Shown here one piece after another: positions 50,538-59,531 of a stretch of 64,000 nt of DNA. The notes beneath the pieces are model-generated. The model was not told the origin of the DNA and did not search any database. It saw only the letters and a program-made list of their open reading frames with translations. Source of the stretch: Psychrobacter sp. GP33 (GTDB lineage: Bacteria > Pseudomonadota > Gammaproteobacteria > Pseudomonadales > Moraxellaceae); NCBI RefSeq assembly GCF_014119005.1, contig NZ_JACGYX010000006.1, positions 62,001-126,000 on the forward strand, written 5' to 3'. Positions within the stretch are counted from its first letter, which is position 1. Each line of letters opens with the position of its first letter. A program made the translations under genes and the position numbers.

Positions 50538-51632
50538 ATGAACATGATGAAATCACTGATATTTATTGAGCCGGGTAAAATTGAGATTGTAGATAAAAGA
50601 ATTCCCGATGTAGGGCCAAATGATGCGCTATTAAAAATCACGACTACCACTATTTGTGGCACGGATATTCATATTTATAAAGGGGAATACCCTGTTGCCA
50701 AAGGATTAACGATAGGTCATGAGCCAGTAGGCATTATTGAAAAACTAGGCTCAGCGGTACAAGGCTATCAAGAAGGACAACGCGTTATCGCTGGTGCAAT
50801 TTGTCCCAGCTTTAGCTCGTATGCTTGTCAAGACGGCTTCCCCTCACAAGATGGCGGCTACATTCAGCCAGATGGCAGTTGCACGTGTCATGGCTATAAA
50901 GCCACGGGCGGTTGGCGCTTTGGTAACATCATTGATGGCACGCAAGCAGAATACGTTCTAGTACCCGATGCTCAGGCTAACCTTGCGCCTGTACCTGACG
51001 GTCTAACCGATGAACAAGTGCTCATGTGTCCCGACATTATGTCTACTGGCTTTAAAGGGGCGGAAAATGCCAATATTAAAATCGGTGATATCGTTGCCGT
51101 ATTCGCGCAAGGTCCAATTGGCTTATGTGCTACTGCGGGAGCAAGACTTAAAGGTGCTTCGACCATTATTGCGATTGACGGCAATAATAGTCGCTTAGCC
51201 ATGGCAAAAAAAATGGGCGCAGATATTACTTTTAATTTTAACGAAGTAGATGTGGTTGACGAAGTGTTAAAACTCACTGGTGGTCGCGGTGTTGATAGCA
51301 GTATCGAAGCATTGGGTCTAAAAACTACCTTTGAGCAGGCACTTAAAGTGCTAAAGCCCGGTGGAACGCTGTCTAGCCTTGGGGTCTATTCTGAAGATTT
51401 GACCATTCCCATGGCATATTTTGCTTCTGGTCTTGGTGACCATACGATTCGTACGGCGCTATGCCCCGGTGGTAAAGAACGTATGCGCCGTTTAATGAAT
51501 GTCATTGAAACGGGCCGTGTCGATTTATCAGAAATGGTCACTCATACCTATGCTTTAGACGACATTGTCGAGGCATATGATTTATTTATGCATCAGCGCG
51601 ATGGGGTGTTAAAAATCGCTATTAAGCCCTAG
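50538..51632 (+). CDS. Zinc-dependent NAD(P) alcohol dehydrogenase (secondary-ADH-like)
   Basis: A 364-residue medium-chain dehydrogenase. The catalytic zinc site begins with TTICGTDIH near residue 38, the GHEPVGIIEKLGS motif follows near residue 63, and the Rossmann loop is AQGPIGLCATAGARLKGA near residue 192. The block MCPDIMSTGFKGAENANIKIGD and the ending TALCPGGKERMRRL resemble NADP secondary-alcohol dehydrogenases. A Cys-rich insert (CPSFSSYACQDG ... CTCHG) around residues 92-118 lies where such enzymes carry an insert or the structural zinc lobe. AAGGA sets the start at 50538. The natural substrate is unknown. Confidence 0.87.
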   Translation: MNMMKSLIFIEPGKIEIVDKRIPDVGPNDALLKITTTTICGTDIHIYKGEYPVAKGLTIGHEPVGIIEKLGSAVQGYQEGQRVIAGAICPSFSSYACQDGFPSQDGGYIQPDGSCTCHGYKATGGWRFGNIIDGTQAEYVLVPDAQANLAPVPDGLTDEQVLMCPDIMSTGFKGAENANIKIGDIVAVFAQGPIGLCATAGARLKGASTIIAIDGNNSRLAMAKKMGADITFNFNEVDVVDEVLKLTGGRGVDSSIEALGLKTTFEQALKVLKPGGTLSSLGVYSEDLTIPMAYFASGLGDHTIRTALCPGGKERMRRLMNVIETGRVDLSEMVTHTYALDDIVEAYDLFMHQRDGVLKIAIKP

Positions 51633-51677
51633 TCATTACTAGATCGCTACTATATCACCGACGTAAAAGTTAACCAT

Positions 51678-51711
51678 AAAAAAGCCTGTATCGCTTAAAT
51701 ACAGGCTTTTT
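51678..51711. terminator. Terminator between the alcohol dehydrogenase gene and rppH
   Basis: AAAAAGCCTGTA and TACAGGCTTTTT pair around an AT-rich loop. A-tract and T-tract on both sides allow use by both convergent genes. Confidence 0.88.
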
Positions 51712-51734
51712 GCATTGTAAAATAAAACATAAAA

Positions 51735-52256
51735 TTAGAACTGAATTAAATGATTATTCTGTTCTGGGATAATCAGGTCTTGCTTGAGTGGCAGCTCGCG
51801 CGCCAACTCTTGTAACGCCCTCTGATATACTCCACGTTTAAAGTGAATCACTTGACCGAGTGGGTACCAATAACTTACCCATTGCCAGTGGTCGAACTCA
51901 GGCTTACCCGAATCAAAGCGGATATGCTGAGTGTTTGGCTCATCTAAGCGCAGCAAAAACCATTTCTGTTTTTGCCCAATACATAAGGGATGCTGTCCGT
52001 GACGCACATAACGCTTCGGTAGGCGATAACGCAACCAATCTTGCGTAACAGCCAATAGCTCCACATGACGCGGATATAACCCAACCTCCTCCCAGAGCTC
52101 GCGATACATCGCATCCATTGGCGTCTCCCCACGGTCGATTCCACCCTGAGGAAACTGCCAAGCGTTGTGACCAAGACGTTTTGCCCACAGTACCTGTCCT
52201 TGTGTATTTGCCAAAATGATGCCGACATTGGCACGAAAGCCGTCTGCATCTATCAT
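51735..52256 (-). CDS. rppH: RppH, RNA 5'-pyrophosphohydrolase
   Basis: A Nudix enzyme that removes pyrophosphate from mRNA 5' ends and so starts RNase E decay. It has 173 residues from the start used here. It opens [17 protein letters not shown] and carries the Nudix box [17 protein letters not shown] then WEEVGL (about residues 38-60). KRYVRHG and the [16 protein letters not shown] stretch are also family-typical. The ATG at 52256 is chosen because AAAGG lies seven bases upstream and the family starts here; an ATG at 52271 overlaps that ribosome site. Confidence 0.95.
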   Translation of the reverse strand: MIDADGFRANVGIILANTQGQVLWAKRLGHNAWQFPQGGIDRGETPMDAMYRELWEEVGLYPRHVELLAVTQDWLRYRLPKRYVRHGQHPLCIGQKQKWFLLRLDEPNTQHIRFDSGKPEFDHWQWVSYWYPLGQVIHFKRGVYQRALQELARELPLKQDLIIPEQNNHLIQF

Positions 52257-52728
52257 GACTAAACCTTTCAAATTGTCTAAAACCGCTTATTTTTCATAAA
52301 GTACTTATATACAAGTCATCGTTATTGTGTAGCGATGGATATTAGGCGACTAGTATCAATAATTTATCAAAATAAGATTCATTGCCATTATTAAACCAAG
52401 AAAATGACAAAATGTGTAACAGTATTTTGCTATAAAATGTTTCACGAATTTAATCTTTAATAATCAATGGCTTAGATTTATCAATTAACAGACAATTTAA
52501 GAAAAAATAGTCAGTGCATATGCACAACTTTTTAGAAAAGATAAATACCAGAAAAGACAAGTTAGACTAGTGTATTTTGGCACAATATTCAGCGCTATAA
52601 TCAACACTATTATTAGTGACACTTGCTCTATAAAATCGAGTTTTCGCTTGTGCTACACTAGCGGCGTGAGATACTTTAAAATTGATAACAATGTATTAAT
52701 AACCCAATAAAAATAAGGACAGAGCATT
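52257..52728. other. Divergent promoter region between rppH and the OsmC-like gene
   Basis: A 472-bp AT-rich gap. The 12-bp perfect palindrome GTGCATATGCAC lies at 52514-52525, about 200 bp before the OsmC-like start. I see no coding sequence. Confidence 0.5.
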
Positions 52729-53148
52729 ATGGCTGAATCAAAAGCAAGCGTTACTTGGCAAGAAAACCGCGCCTTTATGGGTGTTGCCCCATCAGGACAT
52801 GAAGTACAGATTGATGCGGACAAAGAAAAAGGTGCAAGCCCTATGGAGCTGATTTTGCTTGGGCTTGGTGGCTGTGCCAGTTATGATGTGGTGGCGATTT
52901 TACAAAAATCACGCCAAGCAGTGGTAGGCGTACGTTGTGAGCTGACTGCTCAGCGTGCTGAAACGGTGCCAGCTGTTTATACTGATATTCACCTGCACTT
53001 TATCGTAACCGGTCAAGATATTAAAGACAGCCAAGTCGAAAAAGCGATTAAACTGTCGGCAGAAAAATACTGCTCAGCCAGTCGTATGCTGGCAAATGGT
53101 GGCGTCAATGTGACTCATGATTATGAAATTATCGAAGAAGCTGTCTAA
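52729..53148 (+). CDS. OsmC-family protein (YhfA-like)
   Basis: A 139-residue cytoplasmic protein of the OsmC/Ohr fold. The two redox cysteines of the family are in LGLGGCASYDVVAIL near residue 48 and SAEKYCSASRMLA near residue 112. KGASPMELILLG precedes the first. It matches the YhfA/OsmC-like branch more than Ohr; members reduce organic peroxides in some cases, but activity here is not established. AAGGACAG precedes the ATG. The MAPEG gene starts 26 bp later, so the two are likely co-transcribed. Confidence 0.88.
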   Translation: MAESKASVTWQENRAFMGVAPSGHEVQIDADKEKGASPMELILLGLGGCASYDVVAILQKSRQAVVGVRCELTAQRAETVPAVYTDIHLHFIVTGQDIKDSQVEKAIKLSAEKYCSASRMLANGGVNVTHDYEIIEEAV

Positions 53149-53174
53149 ACCTAAGGCTGGGAGCATAAATACTG

Positions 53175-53600
53175 ATGAATGCATTATTTGGCATGATACC
53201 GGATACGGCAGCCGCTGCGATTTGGGCGATGGTGGTGGCAAGCCTACTACCACTGACCATGGCAATGGCAGCAAAAATGCTGGGCGGATTTAGTTTAAAA
53301 GATAATGCCCATCCGCGTGATTTTTTGCAGAATACGATAGGGGCAGCAGCGCGTGCCAATGCGGCTCAGAAAAACAGCTATGAGACTTTGCCCGTATTTC
53401 TGGTTGCGGTATTGGTGGCGATGCTATTCTTTGTGCCACAAGCCATTGTTAATAAGCTGGCGTGGCTTTATGTGATTATCCGTATGGGCTATTGCGTCGC
53501 TTATATTACCAATTTAGCAATGTTTCGCTCCATTCTTTGGGTCTTATCCATCGCTTGTAGTTTGATGTTGTTTTATTTGGCGATTCGCATTAGCGCTTAA
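53175..53600 (+). CDS. MAPEG-family membrane protein
   Basis: A 141-residue inner-membrane protein with four hydrophobic segments. The loop after helix 1 holds HPRDFLQNTIGAAARANAAQKNSYETLPVF, which carries the Arg, Asn and Glu pattern of MAPEG proteins (microsomal glutathione S-transferase-like). The second half has RMGYCVAYI and a final helix. Bacterial members are mostly uncharacterised. It lies 26 bp after an OsmC-like gene, so a shared role in detoxification is plausible but inferred. A weak GGGAG site is near the start. Confidence 0.85.
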   Translation: MNALFGMIPDTAAAAIWAMVVASLLPLTMAMAAKMLGGFSLKDNAHPRDFLQNTIGAAARANAAQKNSYETLPVFLVAVLVAMLFFVPQAIVNKLAWLYVIIRMGYCVAYITNLAMFRSILWVLSIACSLMLFYLAIRISA

Positions 53601-53659
53601 AGTTGTTATTACCATAAAAACACTAATGCTATACTTACGATAAAAGCGACTATGGATGT

Positions 53660-54697
53660 TTAATGCGTACTATTTTTCAGCGCATGAATGATTGTCGCTT
53701 TATCTTTTTCACGTTTAATATCTTGCCACAATGCTTGGGCTTCACTATAGCCTTTAGTCAGCATTGCCAGCCACTGTTTATAGCGTCCGATGAGGACGAT
53801 ATCATTTTTCGCTTCGCCATGTAAAAAGTCAATTTGATGCGGTATCAGCGCTTGCCAAGATAAAACGCTATCCGTGTTATCAGCATCATTATTCTTTTCA
53901 GAATGGTTGGTGTCAATGCGCGTAACCAAATCTGGACGTGTTACCGCACCGCGACCAAGCATCAAATGTGATGTTCCCGACTGCTGCATACAAGATTGGG
54001 CTTGCTCAGCTGTCCAAATCTCACCATTGGCAATAACGGGAATAGTTAACGTATTAAAGCTTTGGATTTTATCCCAATAAGCGGGCGGTTTATAACCTTG
54101 CGTTTTAGTACGGGCATGAATGGTCAGCCAATCGGCACCACTATCGGCAATGGCAGCACGAATATCATCCATTTTCGAGGTATCGGTATAACCCAGACGA
54201 ATTTTTGCCGATACTGGAATATGAGCAGGAACCGACTGACGGACTGCGCTGATAATCTCGTATAGCACCGCAGGCTCGTCTAATAAAACTGAGCCACCAC
54301 GATGATTGTTCACCGACTTAGCAGGGCAACCAAAGTTAATATCAATGGCGGGCGCACCAAGCTCGCAGGCATACGCGGCATTTTCTGCCATCAGCTTCGC
54401 GTCGCTGCCGAGTAGCTGAATATGAATCGGTGTGCCGCAGGCTGTTTTGGCATCATGGTGCAACTCAGGCACATATCTATAAAAAACGTGAGCCGGTAGC
54501 AGGTGCTGAGTAACGCGAATAAACTCACTTACCGACCAATCATAAGGGCGACCCAAATCATGGGCAATTTGTGTGAGTATTTGACGCATTAATGGGTCGC
54601 TTAAGCCTTCCATAGGAGCAAGTAGGCGAACAGGATTGGCAAAAAATTGTTGTACTGCGGCGATAGGTTGCCGGTTATTCATTATACTAGCTGCCAT
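53660..54697 (-). CDS. dusC: DusC-like tRNA-dihydrouridine synthase
   Basis: A flavin enzyme that reduces uridine in the tRNA D-loop, probably U16 as for E. coli DusC. It has 345 residues, slightly long through a Lys, Asn and Asp-rich insert near residue 270. Landmarks are LLAPMEGLSDPLMRQIL near residue 25, DINFGCPAKSVNNHRGG near residue 119 with the catalytic Cys, VSAKIRLGY near residue 162, TIHARTKTQGY near residue 190, and PVIANGEIW. Features such as EFIRVTQHLLP follow DusC rather than DusA or DusB. AAAGG supports the start at 54697, which overlaps the helicase gene by 11 bp. Confidence 0.93.
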   Translation of the reverse strand: MAASIMNNRQPIAAVQQFFANPVRLLAPMEGLSDPLMRQILTQIAHDLGRPYDWSVSEFIRVTQHLLPAHVFYRYVPELHHDAKTACGTPIHIQLLGSDAKLMAENAAYACELGAPAIDINFGCPAKSVNNHRGGSVLLDEPAVLYEIISAVRQSVPAHIPVSAKIRLGYTDTSKMDDIRAAIADSGADWLTIHARTKTQGYKPPAYWDKIQSFNTLTIPVIANGEIWTAEQAQSCMQQSGTSHLMLGRGAVTRPDLVTRIDTNHSEKNNDADNTDSVLSWQALIPHQIDFLHGEAKNDIVLIGRYKQWLAMLTKGYSEAQALWQDIKREKDKATIIHALKNSTH

Positions 54698-56183
54698 AAA
54701 TTACCTTTTTCCCTGCCTGTAATCCTGATATCAAGGGTTGAATATTGGCAATATCTAAGTTTACCTGAGCTCGTGTACAGGCTACGTATAACAAGCGCAA
54801 CTCTTCAGGGCTGATTTTAATACCATTGGTGGTCACATCATAATAAAAATCATCATCCAACTGCACCCGACCCCATTCAAGACCTTTTGCTTTGTGCGCG
54901 GTTGAAATAACATAATCAGCATTTTCAATACTGGTTAAGCTGTTTACCGCTTTGCTCAACACATTAGTGCCATGGTCATCAACCAATTTAACCAGTGTTT
55001 TTAAATCGCTACCTTCATTGGTTTCCGCATATTCTTGTACATCTGCCCAATTATAAAAATACGCCAGTTCTGGCACGCCATAAGCCGATTTACCATGCTT
55101 TAAATTCTCCGCTGCTTGACAAAATTTAAGCATCCGCTCAGTATCCGCTTGCAAGGCAACGCGATGTCCTAGCTTGAGCCCTGTTAATAACTGCGACATT
55201 GCCGCAGCATTAGTACGGCAAAGAATGGCATCTTTTTTACTATGTACCAATCCTTTATTGGTAGACGAGTGCTTAGCAGGATTGCCAATTAATGGTACAT
55301 CTTCTTGTAGCGCCTTCAATAACGTGTTGGCAATCTCAGCAATTGGTTCGCCAAAACGAAAGGACTGAGTTAATAAGGTTTGCGGCAGCGGCAATTTTTT
55401 CATAGCATTGACAGCGCCTCGCCATTCATAAATCTGCTGATGGGCGTCGCCAACATAAATCACTTGCTTGGACTGCTGAGTTAAAATGCCCATCATTAAG
55501 GGGTCGGCGTCCTGCGCTTCATCGAACAGGATAAAATCTGCTGGAATACTGGGTTTCGATAATGCCCACAGTTTAAGATAAATATCATGACCAATACCTG
55601 CGGGATGACGCGCATCAATTGATTGTAGCCAGCGCTGCTCAACGGCAGGATAGAGCATCTCGCGTAGTTGTTCGGCATCAGCAGCGTCCAGCCATTTTGG
55701 AAATTCGATATGTCTTGGCGCAGGATAACTGGCGTGCGTGCTACAAAAATGACTGACCGCATCACTGACAAAGCGCGCTAGTCTGGCTGGCGTTAGCGTA
55801 ATATATTTATTGACCCCGTCCATTTGTCGGCGAACTTGCACTGGTTGTAGACCTAAATCATCGCCCAGACGCTTAGGCGAAAAGCGAGGTAGTGATAATT
55901 TTGCCGTGATATCACGCGGGACGTGGCGATAAGCCAACGAGTGGAAGGTTCGGCAGTCCACATGACCGGGGAATTTTTGCCGCGCATCGTTGGCAATGGC
56001 TTTGTTAAATGCCAAATACAAACCGCGCCCGCGCAGTCGCTCACCGATAAGCTTTAAGGTTGTGGTTTTACCCGCACCGGCATAGGCGACTACTTTAAAC
56101 GACTCACGATCCATCGCCATATTCAGTGCCGAGAGCTGCTCATCCGTGGGATGGCTCATATAAGCGGGCATAGATGCAGACAT
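54687..56183 (-). CDS. Compact UvrD/FBH1-like superfamily 1 DNA helicase
   Basis: A 498-residue helicase, much shorter than UvrD or Rep (about 700). SF1A motifs in order: motif I AYAGAGKTTTLKLI near residue 33, Ia YLAFNKAIANDA, Ib TFHSLAYRH near residue 83, II LFDEAQDADP near residue 219, III VGDAHQQIYEWRGA near residue 242, IV TQSFRFGEPIA, V ISTAHKAKGLEW near residue 430, and VI LLYVACTRAQ near residue 468. The spacing and AFNKAIA/AHKAKGLEW wording resemble the helicase part of eukaryotic FBH1, which removes recombinase from DNA. Its start is at 56183, and it overlaps dusC by 11 bp, so the two are translationally coupled. Confidence 0.87.
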   Translation of the reverse strand: MSASMPAYMSHPTDEQLSALNMAMDRESFKVVAYAGAGKTTTLKLIGERLRGRGLYLAFNKAIANDARQKFPGHVDCRTFHSLAYRHVPRDITAKLSLPRFSPKRLGDDLGLQPVQVRRQMDGVNKYITLTPARLARFVSDAVSHFCSTHASYPAPRHIEFPKWLDAADAEQLREMLYPAVEQRWLQSIDARHPAGIGHDIYLKLWALSKPSIPADFILFDEAQDADPLMMGILTQQSKQVIYVGDAHQQIYEWRGAVNAMKKLPLPQTLLTQSFRFGEPIAEIANTLLKALQEDVPLIGNPAKHSSTNKGLVHSKKDAILCRTNAAAMSQLLTGLKLGHRVALQADTERMLKFCQAAENLKHGKSAYGVPELAYFYNWADVQEYAETNEGSDLKTLVKLVDDHGTNVLSKAVNSLTSIENADYVISTAHKAKGLEWGRVQLDDDFYYDVTTNGIKISPEELRLLYVACTRAQVNLDIANIQPLISGLQAGKKVIYGS

Positions 56184-56342
56184 AAAAAGCTACCTAAAAT
56201 ACAAAGACAAGATAATAAAGTTTCGGGGGTAAAAAAAGCCACTGCATAGACAATGGCTGAAAGACGAAGAATAGTTATAAATATAAAGAATATTGATTAA
56301 TGGTAAGCATAAGACATTGTGCTGGTATTTATCTCTAAATAA

Positions 56343-57233
56343 TTAATTATCTGACGTTTTAATATCAGAGACTAAAGTAGTTTTTGGCTCTTCTTTAATC
56401 AATAATTGTGCAAATAATAACCCCAACTCAAACAATAACCACATCGGAATTGCCAACATCAACATCGACACGCCATCGGGCGGTGTCACTATAGCAGCAA
56501 CCCCAAAACAACCCACAATAATATAGCGGCGTTTGTCCTTGAGACTCTGAATGGAGACAAGACCGACCAATATCAAGAGCAAGGTCACTACAGGAATCTC
56601 AAAAGTCAGCCCAAAGACCATAAATAATTTTAACGCAAAGCTTAAATAACTGTCGATATCGGTCATGGGAACGACGTTTTGCGGGGCAAACATAATAAAG
56701 AACTTTAGCACCCCTTTTAGAACAATAAAGTAGGCAAATGCGACACCGGCATAAAATAAAAATATTGAAGATAATAGCACTGGAATGGCAATTTTCTTTT
56801 CTTTTTTATATAGACCTGGGGCAACAAATGACCAAATTTGATACAAAATATAAGGCATCGCAGCAAAAGCAGCGACAAATATGGTCAGGCGAATGGGTGC
56901 CATAAAATTTGAGGTGATGTCTGTCGCAATCATAGTTGAATTAACAGGCAGCTGTGCCACTAAAGGGTCTGACAATAAGGTATACAGTTCGCGAGAAAAT
57001 CCGACTAATACCAAAAATATAATGAGAACGGCGACGCATATTTTTATCAAGTGCGTGCGCAATTCAATCAAGTGCTCAGTAATAGGCATATCAGCCAGTG
57101 TGTTTAACCCCTCATCCGACTGACTGTGGCTATCTTTTGACACAGTGCTTTTTGATGCAGGTTCTTTTGATACTTCGGTTTCTGAATCGGCTATTTTTTC
57201 TAGGCGGCTTTTACGCCGTTTGAATAACTTCAT
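56343..57233 (-). CDS. tatC: TatC, twin-arginine translocase subunit
   Basis: The receptor core of the Tat export machinery, with six membrane helices. It has 296 residues, about 40 longer than E. coli TatC, due to a charged N-terminal extension rich in Lys, Ser and Glu (residues 1-48). The conserved start of the core is MPITEHLIELRTHLIK near residue 49. FVAPGLYKKEKK near residue 136 and FGLTFEIPVV near residue 210 are the other family motifs. It overlaps tatB by 4 bp (ATGA) and ends tatABC. Confidence 0.96.
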   Translation of the reverse strand: MKLFKRRKSRLEKIADSETEVSKEPASKSTVSKDSHSQSDEGLNTLADMPITEHLIELRTHLIKICVAVLIIFLVLVGFSRELYTLLSDPLVAQLPVNSTMIATDITSNFMAPIRLTIFVAAFAAMPYILYQIWSFVAPGLYKKEKKIAIPVLLSSIFLFYAGVAFAYFIVLKGVLKFFIMFAPQNVVPMTDIDSYLSFALKLFMVFGLTFEIPVVTLLLILVGLVSIQSLKDKRRYIIVGCFGVAAIVTPPDGVSMLMLAIPMWLLFELGLLFAQLLIKEEPKTTLVSDIKTSDN

Positions 57234-57958
57234 TCAGCCGCTCCTTTGATATTCATAGCAGCATTTAATAACGTATCGGCTTTATAATTTGGTAAATAGG
57301 GCGCAGAGGGTAGGCGACGAGCTTTATCATAAGCACCCAACCGAAACCACATATTCTCCCAAGGTTTGGTGACAATAGGTTGAACAACGATATTGCTGTC
57401 TTTACCTGATATTGTTGCGTTGCTATCAGTATTAGAACTGCCAGCACTATGCTTATCAGCGCTATGAGATGATTCTATAGAGTCATTTGACTGGGATTGC
57501 GGATAACTTTGGTCTTGCTCGTAAGCGTAACTGAATGCTGCTGGCACAGATGATTTTGCCACATCTTGTTTAGAGTGGTTTGCATCAATATGAGTTGGTA
57601 TATGAGGGTTTGATTTTGAATCATTGCCTGATTCAGAATGAGCCTTGGTGTGTATGCTTTGATTTTGAGCGTATTCAAACTCTTTCATACTGCCACGCAT
57701 TTCCGCCATCTCACGTCGCATCTCTGCTTCCGTTTGGCGAATTTTGGCAATCTCTTCTTGCATTTGCTGGCGCGTTTCTGCCAAATCAAGTTCAGCTTCT
57801 ATTTCAGACTGCAAGGTTGAAACAGTACGGCGAACTTTTGCATACCACTGACCAGCGGTACGCGCCGCCTTTGGCAGTTTTTCTGGACCTAATACAATTA
57901 GGGCAATGATACCAAATAAGAGTAATTCGGAAAATCCGATATCAAACATAATGCTCAA
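57230..57958 (-). CDS. tatB: TatB, twin-arginine translocase subunit
   Basis: The second receptor subunit. It opens with MFDIGFSELLLFGIIALIVLGP, a single membrane helix with the conserved Glu, then PEKLPKAARTAGQW and an amphipathic, coiled-coil region (about residues 30-100). The C-terminal half is long and Ser, Asp, Asn and His-rich (about residues 100-205), ending with KPWENMWFRLGAYDKARRLP. At 242 residues it is longer than E. coli TatB (171). It lies 89 bp after tatA across a small repeat and overlaps tatC. Confidence 0.95.
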   Translation of the reverse strand: MSIMFDIGFSELLLFGIIALIVLGPEKLPKAARTAGQWYAKVRRTVSTLQSEIEAELDLAETRQQMQEEIAKIRQTEAEMRREMAEMRGSMKEFEYAQNQSIHTKAHSESGNDSKSNPHIPTHIDANHSKQDVAKSSVPAAFSYAYEQDQSYPQSQSNDSIESSHSADKHSAGSSNTDSNATISGKDSNIVVQPIVTKPWENMWFRLGAYDKARRLPSAPYLPNYKADTLLNAAMNIKGAAE

Positions 57959-57983
57959 ATATAGTGATTAATATAGCGACTAG

Positions 57984-58043
57984 ACTTTAAAGCATTGCAC
58001 TTTAAAATATCGGGCTTTAAAACGTTGGACTTTAGAAAACGGT
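57984..58043. repeat. Four degenerate 15-bp tandem repeats between tatA and tatB
   Basis: Four units of 15 bp follow the pattern (A/G)CTTTA(A/G)A plus a variable half. They fill most of the 88-bp tatA-tatB spacer. On the minus strand they read as TTTAAAG-type blocks. Confidence 0.65.
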
Positions 58044-58046
58044 ATT

Positions 58047-58319
58047 TTAGATTTTATGATGGTCGTCCACTGGTGCAGGACTGATTTCGATATCATCGAT
58101 TCGCGTATCTGACTGCTCATTTTGTACAGGAGAGCTGGATTCGTGATCCAGAACCCGATGCTTGTGCGCATGCTCTGCTTGCTCATCTTTTACCGCTTCT
58201 TTAAAGCCTTTAACCGCGCCACCCAAATCTTTACCAGCATTTTTAAGCTTGGAGGTGCCGAACACGACAACCACAACGACCAATAAAATAAGCCAATGCG
58301 TAATGGAAAAACTGCCCAT
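58047..58319 (-). CDS. tatA: TatA, twin-arginine translocase subunit
   Basis: The pore-forming subunit of the Tat system, 90 residues. It begins [22 protein letters not shown], the single membrane helix, then [24 protein letters not shown], the amphipathic helix with the FG-x-x-K-L hinge. A polar C-terminal tail rich in His, Asp and Ser follows. AAGGATA precedes the ATG. It is first in tatABC and is separated from hisIE by 225 bp that include an 8-bp repeat array. Confidence 0.96.
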   Translation of the reverse strand: MGSFSITHWLILLVVVVVVFGTSKLKNAGKDLGGAVKGFKEAVKDEQAEHAHKHRVLDHESSSPVQNEQSDTRIDDIEISPAPVDDHHKI

Positions 58320-58452
58320 AACGGTATCCTTATAACCTAATAAAACCAGTATTTATGATAATACGTTGAATATACTTATATTATAACGCGCACTGATGAC
58401 AAAAAGGTGAAAACAATTGTCATCATAAGAGACTGGTGTTTATCTGTTTATT

Positions 58453-58538
58453 ATTGCTCTATTGCTCTATTGCTCTATTGCTCTATTGCTCTATTGCTCT
58501 ATTGCTCTATTGCTCTATTGCTCTATTGCTCTATTGCT
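58453..58538. repeat. 8-bp tandem repeat array, (ATTGCTCT)10 plus a partial copy
   Basis: Ten exact copies of ATTGCTCT (58453-58532) are followed by ATTGCT. On the minus strand the unit is AGAGCAAT. It lies six bases past the hisIE stop and about 134 bp upstream of the tatA start. The unit is not a multiple of three, but it is outside any gene here, so a change in copy number would change spacing, not frame. Confidence 0.95.
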
Positions 58539-58544
58539 GGCGAG

Positions 58545-59432
58545 CTATTGTTGACGCGCTGCTTTTTCATCAATACCCGATAATCCAAAGCGTCGCCCAA
58601 GCTCGTTTAACACTGCATCGGACTCAATATCAAACCATGCCAACCCAACTAGAGTGTGGAACCAGACGTCTGCCACTTCATAAATCAGCTCATCACGTGC
58701 CGCATCATATTGAGCTTTAGCTGTATTTTCATCACAGCTGGCAAAGTCTTTAGCGGCAATAATACTTTCTGTCGCTTCCTCACCGACTTTTTCTAGTATT
58801 TTATTGAGACCTTTTGCATATAGACTGGCGACATAAGAGCTGTCCGCATCGGCTTGTTTACGTTCCGCTAATACTTTATCCAGCTGTTGTAAAATTGGCT
58901 GGTTAATATGATGATTATCATTGTTTCTGTCATCAATGTTATGAGTATCTTTATTATAAGAATCATTATTAACATCAGATATTTTTGGTGTTTCACTATT
59001 ACTATCAATAACAGTAACATGAGCTTTCTTGTCACTATAAATCTCAGCAGGATCTTTTAGCACCGCATCGACTGTTTGCCATACAGGCTCTGCTCCCGAT
59101 ATATCCAATCGTTGGTAAAAGCAAGACGCACGCCCAGTATGGCAGGCGATACCACCAATTTGGGTCACCGTTAAGACGATTACATCGGCATCACAATCGA
59201 GGCGAATATCATGGACGTGTTGGGTATGACCTGACGTTTCTCCTTTATGCCAAAGACGTTTGCGTGAGCGCGAAAAATACACAGCGGTCTGTGTTTGCGC
59301 TGTTAATTGCAGCGCCTCAGCATTCATCCATGCCATCATCAAAATACGTCCTGTCTGCTCATCTTGAGCAATTGCAGGAACCAATCCATCAGCGTTAAAA
59401 GTTACGGCAGTAAGCCAAGCAGGTAGGGTCAT
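58545..59432 (-). CDS. hisIE: HisIE, phosphoribosyl-AMP cyclohydrolase / phosphoribosyl-ATP pyrophosphatase
   Basis: A bifunctional enzyme for steps 2 and 3 of histidine synthesis. The HisI domain (about residues 1-115) has [34 protein letters not shown] for magnesium or zinc, and [14 protein letters not shown]. The HisE domain (about 190-290) has [25 protein letters not shown] and [16 protein letters not shown]. The linker is about 75 residues, Asn and Asp-rich in its centre ([16 protein letters not shown]), far longer than in enterobacterial HisIE. Its stop is next to an 8-bp repeat array, and tatABC follow. Confidence 0.95.
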   Translation of the reverse strand: MTLPAWLTAVTFNADGLVPAIAQDEQTGRILMMAWMNAEALQLTAQTQTAVYFSRSRKRLWHKGETSGHTQHVHDIRLDCDADVIVLTVTQIGGIACHTGRASCFYQRLDISGAEPVWQTVDAVLKDPAEIYSDKKAHVTVIDSNSETPKISDVNNDSYNKDTHNIDDRNNDNHHINQPILQQLDKVLAERKQADADSSYVASLYAKGLNKILEKVGEEATESIIAAKDFASCDENTAKAQYDAARDELIYEVADVWFHTLVGLAWFDIESDAVLNELGRRFGLSGIDEKAARQQ

Positions 59433-59531
59433 AATTGGTCGGTCATCTTATATGAAAGAAAATAGTAATAGAGATAGTAAGTAATAATCAATGTTTAAGT
59501 GTCATATGATATTACCTAGTATAAACCATTA

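Noticed and set aside
57980..58186. A 68-codon minus-strand frame over the 15-bp repeats
   Set aside because: It overlaps tatA in another frame and its repeated FKV pattern just reflects the DNA repeat.
58436..58720. A 94-codon plus-strand frame starting in the 8-bp repeat array
   Set aside because: The frame is created by the repeat (LLYCSIA-type repetition) and by antisense of hisIE.
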